Assembly (NCBI RefSeq): GCF_000968055.1
Contig: NC_022538.1
Location: 558,001 to 622,000 of the forward strand
From: Alteracholeplasma palmae J233
GTDB taxonomy: Bacteria > Bacillota_I > Bacilli_A > Acholeplasmatales > Acholeplasmataceae
Direction of reading: 5' to 3'
DNA length: 64,000 bases
In this document: positions 8,669 through 17,929 of the stretch, in pieces
How positions within the stretch are numbered: position 1 is the first letter of the stretch
Layout: each line of letters opens with the position of its first letter
Made by a program: the position numbers and the translations under genes
The notes under the pieces: model-generated
Database searches by the model: none
What the model was told of the DNA's origin: nothing
The model's input: only the letters and a program-made list of their open reading frames with translations

Positions 8669-11600
8669 ATGAATATAATAGAAATTAAAAATAGTATAGA
8701 TAAAAATACTTATATGAAAGGAAATCTTTATTATCTTGAAAATAGAATTAAAGATATAACCTATAATAAGTTTACTAGTGAGTTTTCTGCCTCAATAATA
8801 GGAACATATGACTATAAAACTAAAATAGTTATTAAAAAAGGTAATGTTCAGTCTTTTAACTGTGATTGTCCTGTTGATGGACTTTGTAAACATGTGGCAG
8901 CTTTTTTAATACAAATTAAAAATGACCATAAGTTATTAATCAACGCTCTTTCTAATGGCATTGAAAAAATAGAAGAGCTAAATAAGTTAAATTACATAAA
9001 AGAAAAACAAAATTTTGATGAAATAGATATTGATCATTACTTCAACCTATTACTTAGCTTTTATCAACAATATAAAGGTAGGGAAGAAATCAACCAATTA
9101 GAACCGTATTTTAAGTTGCCTACCTTTAATCCAATTCTTCCAAGTGATGAAGTTTTTATTATTTACCAAAATTTCCAAAAAATAAGCGAATACATTAAAA
9201 AAGAAGATCTAGAAACATATGTTAGAGTGTATATTAAGTCCGTTTTTTCAGTATACGAATATAATGTTGCCTTAAAACAACTCATTGCTAAAAATGAAAA
9301 TAACGCACTAACAAATATGTATATTAGAGCATTAATTAAAGAAAAACCAAGTTTATTCTTAAACTTAGATATTGAAAATAAAGCTGAATATTTACTTGAA
9401 ACTGCGTTGCTATATGAAGATGATTTTTTACCTTTTGAAACTGCTTATACTAAAATAAAACCAGATATAGAAAAAACCATTCAATCTAATGAAAGATATC
9501 AGTCATTTCAATTGATAGAAGAGTTGGGTAAGGCGTTTAACTATGAAAAGTTAGCTCAACTGGAAACTATTATTGGTAATGATAGAGTGTTAAAAGTGAT
9601 CAATAAATTAAACTTTAAAATCACAAATATAAAAGATGCTTTAAATTTAAAACAATTAAGTGGATATCAAATTGACTACACGCAGTATGAAGACCAAATG
9701 GATCAATTTATTAAATATAAAGAAGAAATTATTAAAATAGATTTGGATAATTTCATCAACTATATTTATAAGCATCTAGATAATAAATACTTTTATAAGA
9801 CAAAAATTAATTATGATGCTCTTTTTGAAATCATACAAGCATTTAATTTAATAGATAAAAAGTTAGAAAAAGAAAACTACATAGAATTAGTTTCTAGAAA
9901 TATGATTACCCCTGTTAACACTATTGTTATAAATGAAGGTGGACTTCCTAAAAAAATGGTCGTAGGATATAGAAAAACGCCAATGATGCCAGGAAAACAA
10001 GACTACAAGATTATTATAGAAGTTCTAGAAGATTCTTTTTCTGAAAAACTTACGCTTGTAAAAAAAATCAATTCAAAATGGGAAATTTTAGTTGAAGGTA
10101 TTGTAGAAAACAGAGTACTAAAGCTAGCAACCAAAAATAAAGTGCTAGAAAACGAAGCACTCGAAATTTTTAATCAAGAACCTCAAAAAGAAGTTGATGA
10201 TGCATTTTTAGAATTGACAGAAACAATTGAAAAAAAGAGAACAAACAACATCAAAAAACAACTCTTAAATCAAAATAAAAAACTAATTGAAAGATTATCA
10301 GAAAGTATTGTTGAAGAAACTAAAGTGCTGATGGATGAAAAAATATCAATAAAACCAGTGTTATTGCTTAGTGGATATTTTTCAAATCATCAACTTGTTT
10401 CACAGTTAACAACCCTTTCTTTAAGAATCAAAGGAAAAAGGGAGTATGTTGTTAAACATATTCCAACATTTATTGATAACATTAATAACGACAGACAAGA
10501 TAGTTATGGAAAAGGACTTTCTTTTTACCACTATATAGAACAATTTGATCATGAATCTCAAGAAATTATTTCTATACTAGAAACGTATAAAGATGTATAT
10601 CCATATAAATCTTATACAGCTATTGAAGTAAGTCAAAAAAACTTAGAAAAACTCATTGATGTAACTTCTGAAATGGCAATTGAAGATCTAGAAAAAAACT
10701 ACTTAGAAAACGATGCTCAAAGCTATTATAAAGAAAAAGACTACGAAGTTAAAATCAATTTATCTAAGGATAAATTTAATTTGAATTTATCAGATAGTTT
10801 AAGTCAAAATCACTTTATCATTAGATTAGAAAAAATAGATTTATACATTGATCAAAAAAATAGAACATTTGCTAAAATCATCTATCAAAATAATAAACAA
10901 AGAGAACTCACTCATTTTATATTAGATAATCCAGATTTTAATGTTTCATATGTTTTAGACGAACTTTCCTCTAAAGTAATCCCATTAATTAGAAAAGAAG
11001 TTGAGTTATCTAATGATTTAATTGAATATACTAAGAAGTTTAGTGTAGAAATTAAAAGTTATTTTGATTATGATAAAGAAACAGATGAAATAACTGTTTT
11101 ACATAAATATTACCAAGGTGAAATAGAAATAGAAAAGATTATGGATTATCCAATATATCAAAATACACTAAATAACTATTTTAAGGTTTTAGAACAATTT
11201 GGATTCCAAGATTCAAGAATTACTAACCCTAAAAATATTGTTCAATTTTTAACAGCGGACCTAACTCCGATTAAGGAACATGCTACTGTTTATATAGAAA
11301 AAACTTTGGCAAAAATGACTGTCAAAAAAACTAATAGAATTAGCATACAAGTTTCTACCCATCAAGGAATGCTAAAAACTCATATAGAACAAACAGATTT
11401 AGATGAAAAGTTACTTAAAAAAGTATTAAAAGCATATCAAGAAGGTAAATCCTATATATTATTAGAAGATCAAGTAATCTTAACAGATACTGAAGAAATT
11501 GTTGCATTATCAGAATTCATTGAACATAACAATTTAGATATTTCAAGATTATTTGATGATAATTATACTCATCCTATGTACCATCTATTTAAATTTAGTG

Positions 11601-13078
11601 AAAACTCACAATATTTAAACGTTGAAGTAGAAAATGAACTTAAAGAAATTATTTATAAAATAAAAAACTTTGATAACAAAGAAATAACAAACCCACCCCA
11701 TGTCTACAGCATGCTTAAAAACTATCAAATATCAGGTTTTAAATGGCTTCAAACATTATATGAACTGAATTTGGGAGGTATTCTAGCAGATGATATGGGG
11801 CTGGGTAAAACCTTACAAATTATTAGTTTATTTGAATCTATTGAAACTAAAGGATTATTATTAGTAGTTTGTCCAAAAAGCTTAGTATATAACTGGAAAA
11901 ATGAACTAGAAAAATTTAAGGCAAGCTTCGATCATTTAGTTTATAGTGGTTCAAAAGAATATAGAGATGAAGTACTACTGAAAATGAAAGAAGTAACAGA
12001 AAAAACGTTAGTTATCACATCATACGATACCCTCAGAAACGACGTTGAAAACTTTGAATCGATTACATTTGATACAGTGATTCTAGATGAAGCTCAACAT
12101 ATTAAAAACCTGACAGCATTGAAAACAAAAGCAGTTAAAGACATTAAGGCTTTACATAAATTTGTATTAACTGGAACCCCGTTAGAAAATGCTATTTCTG
12201 ATTTATGGAGTATTTTTGATTTTTTAATGCCAGGTTATCTATACAGTTATAATAAATTTAAAAAAATAGAACAAAAAGCTACGGCTGATGATAAAAAAGC
12301 ATTAGATTTTATTGTAGATAAAACAAGACCATTTATTTTAAGAAGAACAAAGAAAAATGTATTAAAAGAGCTTCCGGATAAAGAAGAAAAAGTTATTTAT
12401 GGAGAATTTGAAAAAGAAGAACAACAAATCTATGATGCTTATCTACTTAAAGTCAAACAATCATTTGAAGAAGAAAAGTCTAATAAAATAGATTTTTTAG
12501 CGGATTTAATTAAATTAAGACAATTATGCTTATCACCAGAACTAGTATATGAGACCTTTAATAAGAATAGCAGTAAGATAGATTTAACAGTTGAAATTAT
12601 AGAGAATGCTATTTCATCAGGACATAAAGTCTTAGTTTTTTCATCATTTGTAAAAGCATTAGAACTAGTTAAAAAAAGATTTAAACCAGAAGACTTCTTT
12701 ATGTTAACTGGTCAAACAGAAGGCAGACAAAGAGTTGAGATGGCAAATCAGTTTAACCAAGCAGAAAGCCAACAAAAAGTGTTCTTTATCTCACTTAAAG
12801 CTGGAGGAACAGGACTTAACCTAACAGGCGCTGATATTGTAATACATCTTGATCCATGGTGGAATTTAGCAGCTGAAAACCAGGCAACTGATAGAGCCCA
12901 TAGAATTGGACAAGAAAATAAAGTAACAGTTTATAAGATTATTATGAAATCAAGTATCGAAGAAAAAGTTTTAGAACTTCAAGAAAAGAAAAAAGAATTA
13001 TTCGAAAGAATCATTGATGGAAGTGAAGAACAAATTGCTAAGTTAAGCGATGAAGATTACAAATTCTTATTAGAATAA
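8669..13078 (+). CDS. SWIM zinc-finger SNF2-family helicase
   Basis: DNA-dependent ATPase of the Swi2/Snf2 superfamily, probably remodelling protein-DNA or polymerase complexes like bacterial RapA/YwqA homologues. Seen: N-terminal SWIM motif CDCPVDGLCKHVAAF near 70-85; a long central region rich in Lys/Glu helices; helicase lobe 1 with DDMGLGKT (Walker A, near 1040), LDEAQHIK (motif II, near 1142) and TGTPLENA; lobe 2 with SLKAGGTGLNLT and DRAHRIGQ (motif VI, near 1408). 1469 aa is longer than the typical ~900-1100 aa; the extra length lies between SWIM and helicase lobes. GAGGTGAAAG precedes the ATG. Monocistronic, with a bidirectional terminator behind it. Confidence 0.92.
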   Translation: MNIIEIKNSIDKNTYMKGNLYYLENRIKDITYNKFTSEFSASIIGTYDYKTKIVIKKGNVQSFNCDCPVDGLCKHVAAFLIQIKNDHKLLINALSNGIEKIEELNKLNYIKEKQNFDEIDIDHYFNLLLSFYQQYKGREEINQLEPYFKLPTFNPILPSDEVFIIYQNFQKISEYIKKEDLETYVRVYIKSVFSVYEYNVALKQLIAKNENNALTNMYIRALIKEKPSLFLNLDIENKAEYLLETALLYEDDFLPFETAYTKIKPDIEKTIQSNERYQSFQLIEELGKAFNYEKLAQLETIIGNDRVLKVINKLNFKITNIKDALNLKQLSGYQIDYTQYEDQMDQFIKYKEEIIKIDLDNFINYIYKHLDNKYFYKTKINYDALFEIIQAFNLIDKKLEKENYIELVSRNMITPVNTIVINEGGLPKKMVVGYRKTPMMPGKQDYKIIIEVLEDSFSEKLTLVKKINSKWEILVEGIVENRVLKLATKNKVLENEALEIFNQEPQKEVDDAFLELTETIEKKRTNNIKKQLLNQNKKLIERLSESIVEETKVLMDEKISIKPVLLLSGYFSNHQLVSQLTTLSLRIKGKREYVVKHIPTFIDNINNDRQDSYGKGLSFYHYIEQFDHESQEIISILETYKDVYPYKSYTAIEVSQKNLEKLIDVTSEMAIEDLEKNYLENDAQSYYKEKDYEVKINLSKDKFNLNLSDSLSQNHFIIRLEKIDLYIDQKNRTFAKIIYQNNKQRELTHFILDNPDFNVSYVLDELSSKVIPLIRKEVELSNDLIEYTKKFSVEIKSYFDYDKETDEITVLHKYYQGEIEIEKIMDYPIYQNTLNNYFKVLEQFGFQDSRITNPKNIVQFLTADLTPIKEHATVYIEKTLAKMTVKKTNRISIQVSTHQGMLKTHIEQTDLDEKLLKKVLKAYQEGKSYILLEDQVILTDTEEIVALSEFIEHNNLDISRLFDDNYTHPMYHLFKFSENSQYLNVEVENELKEIIYKIKNFDNKEITNPPHVYSMLKNYQISGFKWLQTLYELNLGGILADDMGLGKTLQIISLFESIETKGLLLVVCPKSLVYNWKNELEKFKASFDHLVYSGSKEYRDEVLLKMKEVTEKTLVITSYDTLRNDVENFESITFDTVILDEAQHIKNLTALKTKAVKDIKALHKFVLTGTPLENAISDLWSIFDFLMPGYLYSYNKFKKIEQKATADDKKALDFIVDKTRPFILRRTKKNVLKELPDKEEKVIYGEFEKEEQQIYDAYLLKVKQSFEEEKSNKIDFLADLIKLRQLCLSPELVYETFNKNSSKIDLTVEIIENAISSGHKVLVFSSFVKALELVKKRFKPEDFFMLTGQTEGRQRVEMANQFNQAESQQKVFFISLKAGGTGLNLTGADIVIHLDPWWNLAAENQATDRAHRIGQENKVTVYKIIMKSSIEEKVLELQEKKKELFERIIDGSEEQIAKLSDEDYKFLLE

Positions 13079-13081
13079 AAT

Positions 13082-13113
13082 AAAAAAGTTCAAGGATTTC
13101 TTGGACTTTTTTT
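13082..13113. terminator. bidirectional terminator between the convergent SNF2 and HAD genes
   Basis: AAAAAAGTTCAAG (13082-13094) pairs with CTTGGACTTTTTT (13100-13112), loop GATTT; A-run on one side and T-run on the other make it usable from both strands. Confidence 0.85.
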
Positions 13114-13909
13114 ATATAAGAAATAAACTTTTCAAAAAATGATACACACCATCTTCGTTATTAGTATAAAGTGTAGTGATTGTGCTTTCTTTTTTAATAG
13201 CATCTGAAGCATTTTTCATACTAACAGATAAACCGGATTCATGAAACATACTCACATCGTTTTCACCATCTCCAATAGAGATGATTGCTTCTTTAGGAAG
13301 GTTAAGATAGTCTTGTAACACTTTAATAGCATTTCCTTTGTTAACGTTTTTAGGAACAATTTCTAGAAAGTCTATCTTGGAATTAAACACATCATATAAA
13401 GAACTCTGAGATAGATTTAATTTGGCTTCTTTTATTTTATCAAGCAAATCATAAAATAATATTTTATGTATCTTCAAGTGTGAAAGAGCTAAGTAAGAAG
13501 TAATATAGATTGGCTTTACGTTTGAAATCTTTTGATACTCCTTAGTAAATTCGTTTTCTCTAATAATATACAATTTATCATAAGACCAAATCATTGGAGT
13601 TATATTATGAGTAGCGGCATACCCCATAATCTCTAGATAAGCTTCTAGGCTTAAATAATTTTCAGAAATAACTTTACCATCAGTACTATCAATAATCATC
13701 CCACCATTATAGGTGATCATAGGTCCTGTTAAATTTAGCTTAGAAAGTAGACTTTTTAGCCCTATAAAAGGCCTTCCAGTTGATAGAACAATTTGAATAT
13801 TATTTGAATTTAATTGGTTTAAAATATTGATAGTATCTGGTGAAATAACCTTGTTATCATCTACTAAAGTACCATCAATATCTAGGGCAATCAATTTATA
13901 TTTTTGCAT
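13112..13909 (-). CDS. Cof-type HAD-superfamily phosphatase
   Basis: Cytosolic sugar-phosphate or FMN/PLP-type phosphatase of the Cof/YidA group, 265 aa. Seen: motif I DIDGTLVDD near 10-18, motif II STGRPF near 45, a C2-type cap, and motif III GDGENDVSMF near 213. An open frame extends 77 codons further upstream, but that stretch is translated intergenic DNA; the start at 13909 is chosen because AAGAGGTG lies 6-13 nt before it on the minus strand and the usual motif I position follows. Substrate cannot be told from sequence. Divergent from the NADH oxidase gene. Confidence 0.9.
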   Translation of the reverse strand: MQKYKLIALDIDGTLVDDNKVISPDTINILNQLNSNNIQIVLSTGRPFIGLKSLLSKLNLTGPMITYNGGMIIDSTDGKVISENYLSLEAYLEIMGYAATHNITPMIWSYDKLYIIRENEFTKEYQKISNVKPIYITSYLALSHLKIHKILFYDLLDKIKEAKLNLSQSSLYDVFNSKIDFLEIVPKNVNKGNAIKVLQDYLNLPKEAIISIGDGENDVSMFHESGLSVSMKNASDAIKKESTITTLYTNNEDGVYHFLKSLFLI

Positions 13910-13928
13910 ATTAGCACCTCTTTTATTT

Positions 13929-13934
13929 ATTATA
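13929..13934 (-). promoter_or_regulatory. -10 element of the HAD phosphatase gene
   Basis: TATAAT on the minus strand, 20 nt upstream of the start codon; no good -35, and the -35 region falls inside the inverted repeat at 13947-13978. Confidence 0.55.
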
Positions 13935-13946
13935 ACATGTTTAAAA

Positions 13947-13978
13947 TTTAGCCTTCCATTAAAATAGAAAAGGCTAAA
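13947..13978. repeat. 9-bp inverted repeat in the HAD/nox divergent promoter region
   Basis: TTTAGCCTT (13947-13955) and AAGGCTAAA (13970-13978) are perfectly complementary with a 14-nt spacer. No T-run on either side, so it looks more like an operator or mRNA hairpin than a terminator; it covers the -35 region of the minus-strand gene. Confidence 0.5.
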
Positions 13979-14052
13979 CGTAATATTCACATTTTTATAC
14001 ACTAAGAAATCGTTTTCATAAGCAAAGCACCCGACAATTCTTCCTATATATG

Positions 14053-14093
14053 TATAATAGGATATGTCAAACTCGATAATGATAATAATTAAA
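14053..14093 (+). promoter_or_regulatory. nox: nox promoter with a possible Fur/PerR-like box
   Basis: TATAAT at 14053-14058 with CCGACA at 14031-14036 (16-nt spacer). Downstream, 14075-14093 begins GATAATGATAAT and matches 16 of 19 positions of the classical Fur-box consensus. In such AT-rich DNA the match could be chance; no Fur-family gene is in the window. Confidence 0.4.
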
Positions 14094-14110
14094 TACAAGG
14101 AGAACACAAA

Positions 14111-15448
14111 ATGAAAGTTATTGTTGTTGGCTGTACACATGCTGGAACAGCTGCTATTAAAAACATGAAGAAGGTAAACCCAAATATAGATGTGACAGTT
14201 TACGAAAAAAATGATAACATATCTTTTCTATCATGCGGAATCGCTCTTTACGTAGGTGGAGTAGTGAAAGATAAAAACGGATTATTTTATTCAAGTCCAC
14301 AAGAGTTACAAACTCTAGGTGTTAAAACAAATATGTTACATGAAGTTTTATCAATAGATTATGATAAAAAAGTGATTAATGTTAAAAACTTACAAACAAA
14401 TGAAGAATTCACAGATACATTTGATAAGTTAGTTATGGCAACAGGTTCATGGCCAATTGTTCCAAATATAGAAGGCATTAGATCAGAAAACGTATTACTA
14501 TCTAAAAACTTTAATCACGCAAATGAAATTATAGAATATGCATCACACGTTAACAAAATAACAGTAGTTGGCGCTGGTTATATTGGGGTTGAACTTGCAG
14601 AAGCATTTGAATTAAAAGGAAAAGAAGTTGTTTTAATTGATGCAGAAACAAGAATTATGCCTAAATATTTAGATGAAGAATTTACTAATCTTGCTGAAAA
14701 AGCATTTACAGACCATGGTATTAAATTAGCATTAGGTGAAAAAGTATCAGGATTCACTGTAGAAGATAATCATGTTACAAAAATTCATACAGATAAGAAT
14801 TCATATGAAACAGAAATGGTTATTATGTGTATTGGATTTAGACCAAATACTAAACTTTATTTAAATCAACTAGAAACAACTCTAAACGGTGCTTTAATCG
14901 TTAATGAATATATGCAAACATCTAACCCAGATGTATATGCATGTGGGGACTGTGTCAATGTTCACTACAATCCAACTGGAGAAAGCAAATATATTCCTCT
15001 TGCAACAAATGCTGTAAGAATGGGAACAATTGCAGGTCTAAACATTGAAAAACACCAAGTTAAATATATTGGAACACAAGGAACTTCAGGTATTAAAATC
15101 TATGATTGGAGCATTTCTTCAACAGGGTTAACAGAAGGTGTAGCAAAAGACTTAGGTAAAGATTATGCTACTGTAACAGTTAAAGATCATAACAGACCTG
15201 AATTTATGCCAAGTTATGATGATGCGATGTTAAAAATTGTATTTGATAAGAAAACAAGACAAATCTTAGGTGGACAAATTGTTTCTAAATGTGATTTAAC
15301 AGAAAAAATGAATACGTTAAGCGTATGTATTCAAAATAAAATGACAGTAGAACAACTTGCTTTTGTTGACTTTTTCTTCCAACCTCACTTTAATAAACCA
15401 TGGAGTTTATTAAACTTAGCAGGACTTGCTGCATTAGATATTAAATAA
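14111..15448 (+). CDS. nox: NADH oxidase (water-forming type) / CoA-disulfide reductase family flavoprotein
   Basis: FAD-dependent oxidoreductase, 445 aa, that most likely reduces O2 to water with NADH, regenerating NAD+ in a fermentative cell. Seen: N-terminal dinucleotide motif VVGCTHAGTAA, single redox cysteine Cys42 in FLSCGIAL, second Rossmann motif VVGAGYIGVELAE near 153, FAD contact YACGDCV near 278, and the C-terminal dimerisation domain. The single active-site Cys is typical of Nox and CoA-disulfide reductases; the two cannot be separated safely by eye, but Nox is usual in this lineage. AAGGAGAA lies before the ATG. Monocistronic, with a terminator. Confidence 0.9.
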   Translation: MKVIVVGCTHAGTAAIKNMKKVNPNIDVTVYEKNDNISFLSCGIALYVGGVVKDKNGLFYSSPQELQTLGVKTNMLHEVLSIDYDKKVINVKNLQTNEEFTDTFDKLVMATGSWPIVPNIEGIRSENVLLSKNFNHANEIIEYASHVNKITVVGAGYIGVELAEAFELKGKEVVLIDAETRIMPKYLDEEFTNLAEKAFTDHGIKLALGEKVSGFTVEDNHVTKIHTDKNSYETEMVIMCIGFRPNTKLYLNQLETTLNGALIVNEYMQTSNPDVYACGDCVNVHYNPTGESKYIPLATNAVRMGTIAGLNIEKHQVKYIGTQGTSGIKIYDWSISSTGLTEGVAKDLGKDYATVTVKDHNRPEFMPSYDDAMLKIVFDKKTRQILGGQIVSKCDLTEKMNTLSVCIQNKMTVEQLAFVDFFFQPHFNKPWSLLNLAGLAALDIK

Positions 15449-15451
15449 ATA

Positions 15452-15496
15452 TAAAGGCTTTTATTGGAATAATATTTCAGTAAAGCCTTTTTTATT
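15452..15496 (+). terminator. intrinsic terminator after nox
   Basis: AAAGGCTTT (15453-15461) pairs with AAAGCCTTT (15482-15490), followed by further T. Confidence 0.8.
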
Positions 15497-15580
15497 TATA
15501 ATGGTAATTGATTGCTAAATTTAAAAAATAGTTTAAAATAGAAACATAGTGTAATAAATTACTATCATAAGGAGCAGGCA

Positions 15581-17929
15581 ATGAATGAAAAACAAAAGAA
15601 ACGATATTTGATTATAAGTTTAAGTGTTTTAACATTTTTAGCTATTATCATTGTATTTTACTTTTTCTACACGAAACAAGTTGCTCATAATAAATCAGAA
15701 GAATTAGCTTTAAAAAATCAAAGTCAAATGACGGAATTAATTAAAAAAAATTTTGATTCTATGGAAACCCAATTTAAAAATAACAAACTACCAGAAGATT
15801 CAGTGATTAGTTTAACTGATGATAAAATAAACTCCAATGCTCTGAACTTTGAAAAATATGCAATCTATCCTTTAAATGAAATACTAAAAAGTGATGATAC
15901 AACTTACTACCTTTTTATAAAAGATCAAGAGAAACTAGCCTATGTAAGTCTAGACATCTATATAAAGCCTTTGTTAAAGGATGAACATCACGAGTATATC
16001 TTTTTAAATGATAAAGGCCTTATTTTCTATAGCTCTGTTGATAGTTATCATGGAAACATTAGTAATTACTTAAATAATAATGATTTTAACTGGTATGATA
16101 AAGAAACATCAAAAACTGCTATTAAACAAATTAATATGAAAGAAAAACAGTTTCTTTTCTCGTATGAGAACATTTTAGAAGATTTTAGAGTAGCTCAACT
16201 TGTTGATAAAGCATATTATGATGTCTATTTTTTCCAATTTACATATCAATTGATAGTGATTGTTGTTATTTTTCTTATATTACTAGCTGGAATTTACTAT
16301 ATGATTCATAAAAATAAATATTACCAAAACAAAATTCATCTAGAAAATTTAAAAAAAGAATTAAACGCTGATACTACATGTATGTTAGTTTTAGATAAAA
16401 ATGCGGATATAATAGAAGTTTCAAAACAATATAAAAAAGAATTTGAAAAATACAAAAATTTACTTGAAATAAAAGAAATAGATATTAGTTCACTTGATGA
16501 ACTTAAACAAAACTATTTTTTTACAGCTAATATTAATGGAGAAACCTACCGATTTACTGTTTTCTGTCATATGCAAAACCAGTATTTAATTATAGGAGAA
16601 TCTATTGAAAAAATTGCTAAGACAACACAACACTATAAAGAATTAGTCTATTTAGATCCTCATACCAAAGCGCCTAATTTACTTGCTTTAAAAGAATATA
16701 GCTTAAATACCAATCTTTCTCAAATTAAAGCACTTGCTATTTTAGATGTTAAAAACTTTAGAAAAATTAAACAATTATATGGTAATGCACTAGCCTATGT
16801 TCTAGTTGAAAATATTTTAAATAAAATAAAAGAAAATTTTGAAGGCTATAATACCCAAGTATTTCATACCAAAGCAGATTCGTTTGTGATTTCATTTGAA
16901 TCATCAGTCTTAACAAACACAAAAATTGAACATGAAATCAAGTCTATCATTAGTTATTACCATAAGCCTCAAAAGATAGCTGGATATTACCTAAAAATAG
17001 ATTTAAAAGCAGCAATCATGTTCAATGATAACAATATTTATTTAATGGATAAAGAAAAAATCTTTGAACTTCTCAATCTTACTTTAACCAAGGCTAAGAA
17101 ATCTAATATCTATGATTACTTTATTTATGATGAAGCCCTTAGCCATAATCTTACACAAGAAGAAATGATGCGAAAAGATTTAGAAAAGGCTGTCCAAAAT
17201 GATGAATTTATTATTTATTTACAGCCACAATATGAACTAAAGAAAAACAAAGTTACTGCCTATGAGGCACTATTAAGATGGAATCATGAAAAATATTTAT
17301 CAGTTTCTCCATCAAAATATATCCAAATAGCAGAAGAAAACACCTTGATTCATGAAGTGGGTCAACTAGTGATTGATAAAACTTTTCAATTACTTTCAAA
17401 CAATAAAGAAATAAGTATATCACTTAATGTATCACCTAAGCAACTTTTAGAACCTGGCTTTATTTCTGAATTAAAAGATAAAGCAGAAAACTATAAAATA
17501 GACCCTAAACAAGTTTCTATTGAAATCACTGAAACCATTTTAGTTGAATCATTTGAACTTGTCATAGAAAAACTTAAACTAATTAAAGAACTTGGATTTC
17601 AAATTCATTTAGATGATTTTGGGACAGGCTATAGTTCTTTAAAATATGTTAAAGACTTACCAATTGATGCATTAAAGATTGATAAACAATTTATTAAAGA
17701 AATTGAAAATGACGAAAAAGCTCGTATGATAGTTGAAACAATTATTAATCTTGGACACCATCTAAACTTAAAAATTATTGCAGAAGGTGTTGAGACTGTC
17801 AAGCAAGCAGCAATTCTGAATTACCTGAAGTGTGATTACTTACAAGGATATCTAATCGATAAGCCTAAATCTGCTGAAATAGTTATTGATACCAAATACC
17901 CTAAATTAGATTTAACGGAGATGAAATAA
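15581..17929 (+). CDS. membrane GGDEF(degenerate)-EAL c-di-GMP phosphodiesterase
   Basis: 782 aa. Seen: TM helix about 9-31, an extracytoplasmic sensor about 32-212, TM helix about 216-238, a PAS-like linker, a GGDEF domain whose signature has become HTKADSFVIS (so no cyclase activity expected), then a complete EAL domain (about 525-775): YEALLRW near 560, NVSPKQL, EITETIL, LDDFGTGYSS near 677, ALKIDKQF and IIAEGVET. All metal ligands and the catalytic Lys/Glu are present, so it should hydrolyse c-di-GMP to pGpG under control of an outside signal. Its stop shares one base with the next gene's ATG. Position just before a c-di-GMP riboswitch argues for local control of that module. Confidence 0.9.
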   Translation: MNEKQKKRYLIISLSVLTFLAIIIVFYFFYTKQVAHNKSEELALKNQSQMTELIKKNFDSMETQFKNNKLPEDSVISLTDDKINSNALNFEKYAIYPLNEILKSDDTTYYLFIKDQEKLAYVSLDIYIKPLLKDEHHEYIFLNDKGLIFYSSVDSYHGNISNYLNNNDFNWYDKETSKTAIKQINMKEKQFLFSYENILEDFRVAQLVDKAYYDVYFFQFTYQLIVIVVIFLILLAGIYYMIHKNKYYQNKIHLENLKKELNADTTCMLVLDKNADIIEVSKQYKKEFEKYKNLLEIKEIDISSLDELKQNYFFTANINGETYRFTVFCHMQNQYLIIGESIEKIAKTTQHYKELVYLDPHTKAPNLLALKEYSLNTNLSQIKALAILDVKNFRKIKQLYGNALAYVLVENILNKIKENFEGYNTQVFHTKADSFVISFESSVLTNTKIEHEIKSIISYYHKPQKIAGYYLKIDLKAAIMFNDNNIYLMDKEKIFELLNLTLTKAKKSNIYDYFIYDEALSHNLTQEEMMRKDLEKAVQNDEFIIYLQPQYELKKNKVTAYEALLRWNHEKYLSVSPSKYIQIAEENTLIHEVGQLVIDKTFQLLSNNKEISISLNVSPKQLLEPGFISELKDKAENYKIDPKQVSIEITETILVESFELVIEKLKLIKELGFQIHLDDFGTGYSSLKYVKDLPIDALKIDKQFIKEIENDEKARMIVETIINLGHHLNLKIIAEGVETVKQAAILNYLKCDYLQGYLIDKPKSAEIVIDTKYPKLDLTEMK

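Noticed and set aside
13910-14140. N-terminal extension of the HAD phosphatase
   Set aside because: The open frame upstream lacks any family similarity, crosses the divergent promoter region and overlaps nox; a good SD marks the start at 13909.
16600-17100. First EAL protein as a bifunctional cyclase/phosphodiesterase
   Set aside because: Its GGDEF signature is replaced by a sequence without the catalytic Gly-Gly-Asp/Glu-Glu-Phe, so only the EAL activity is supported.
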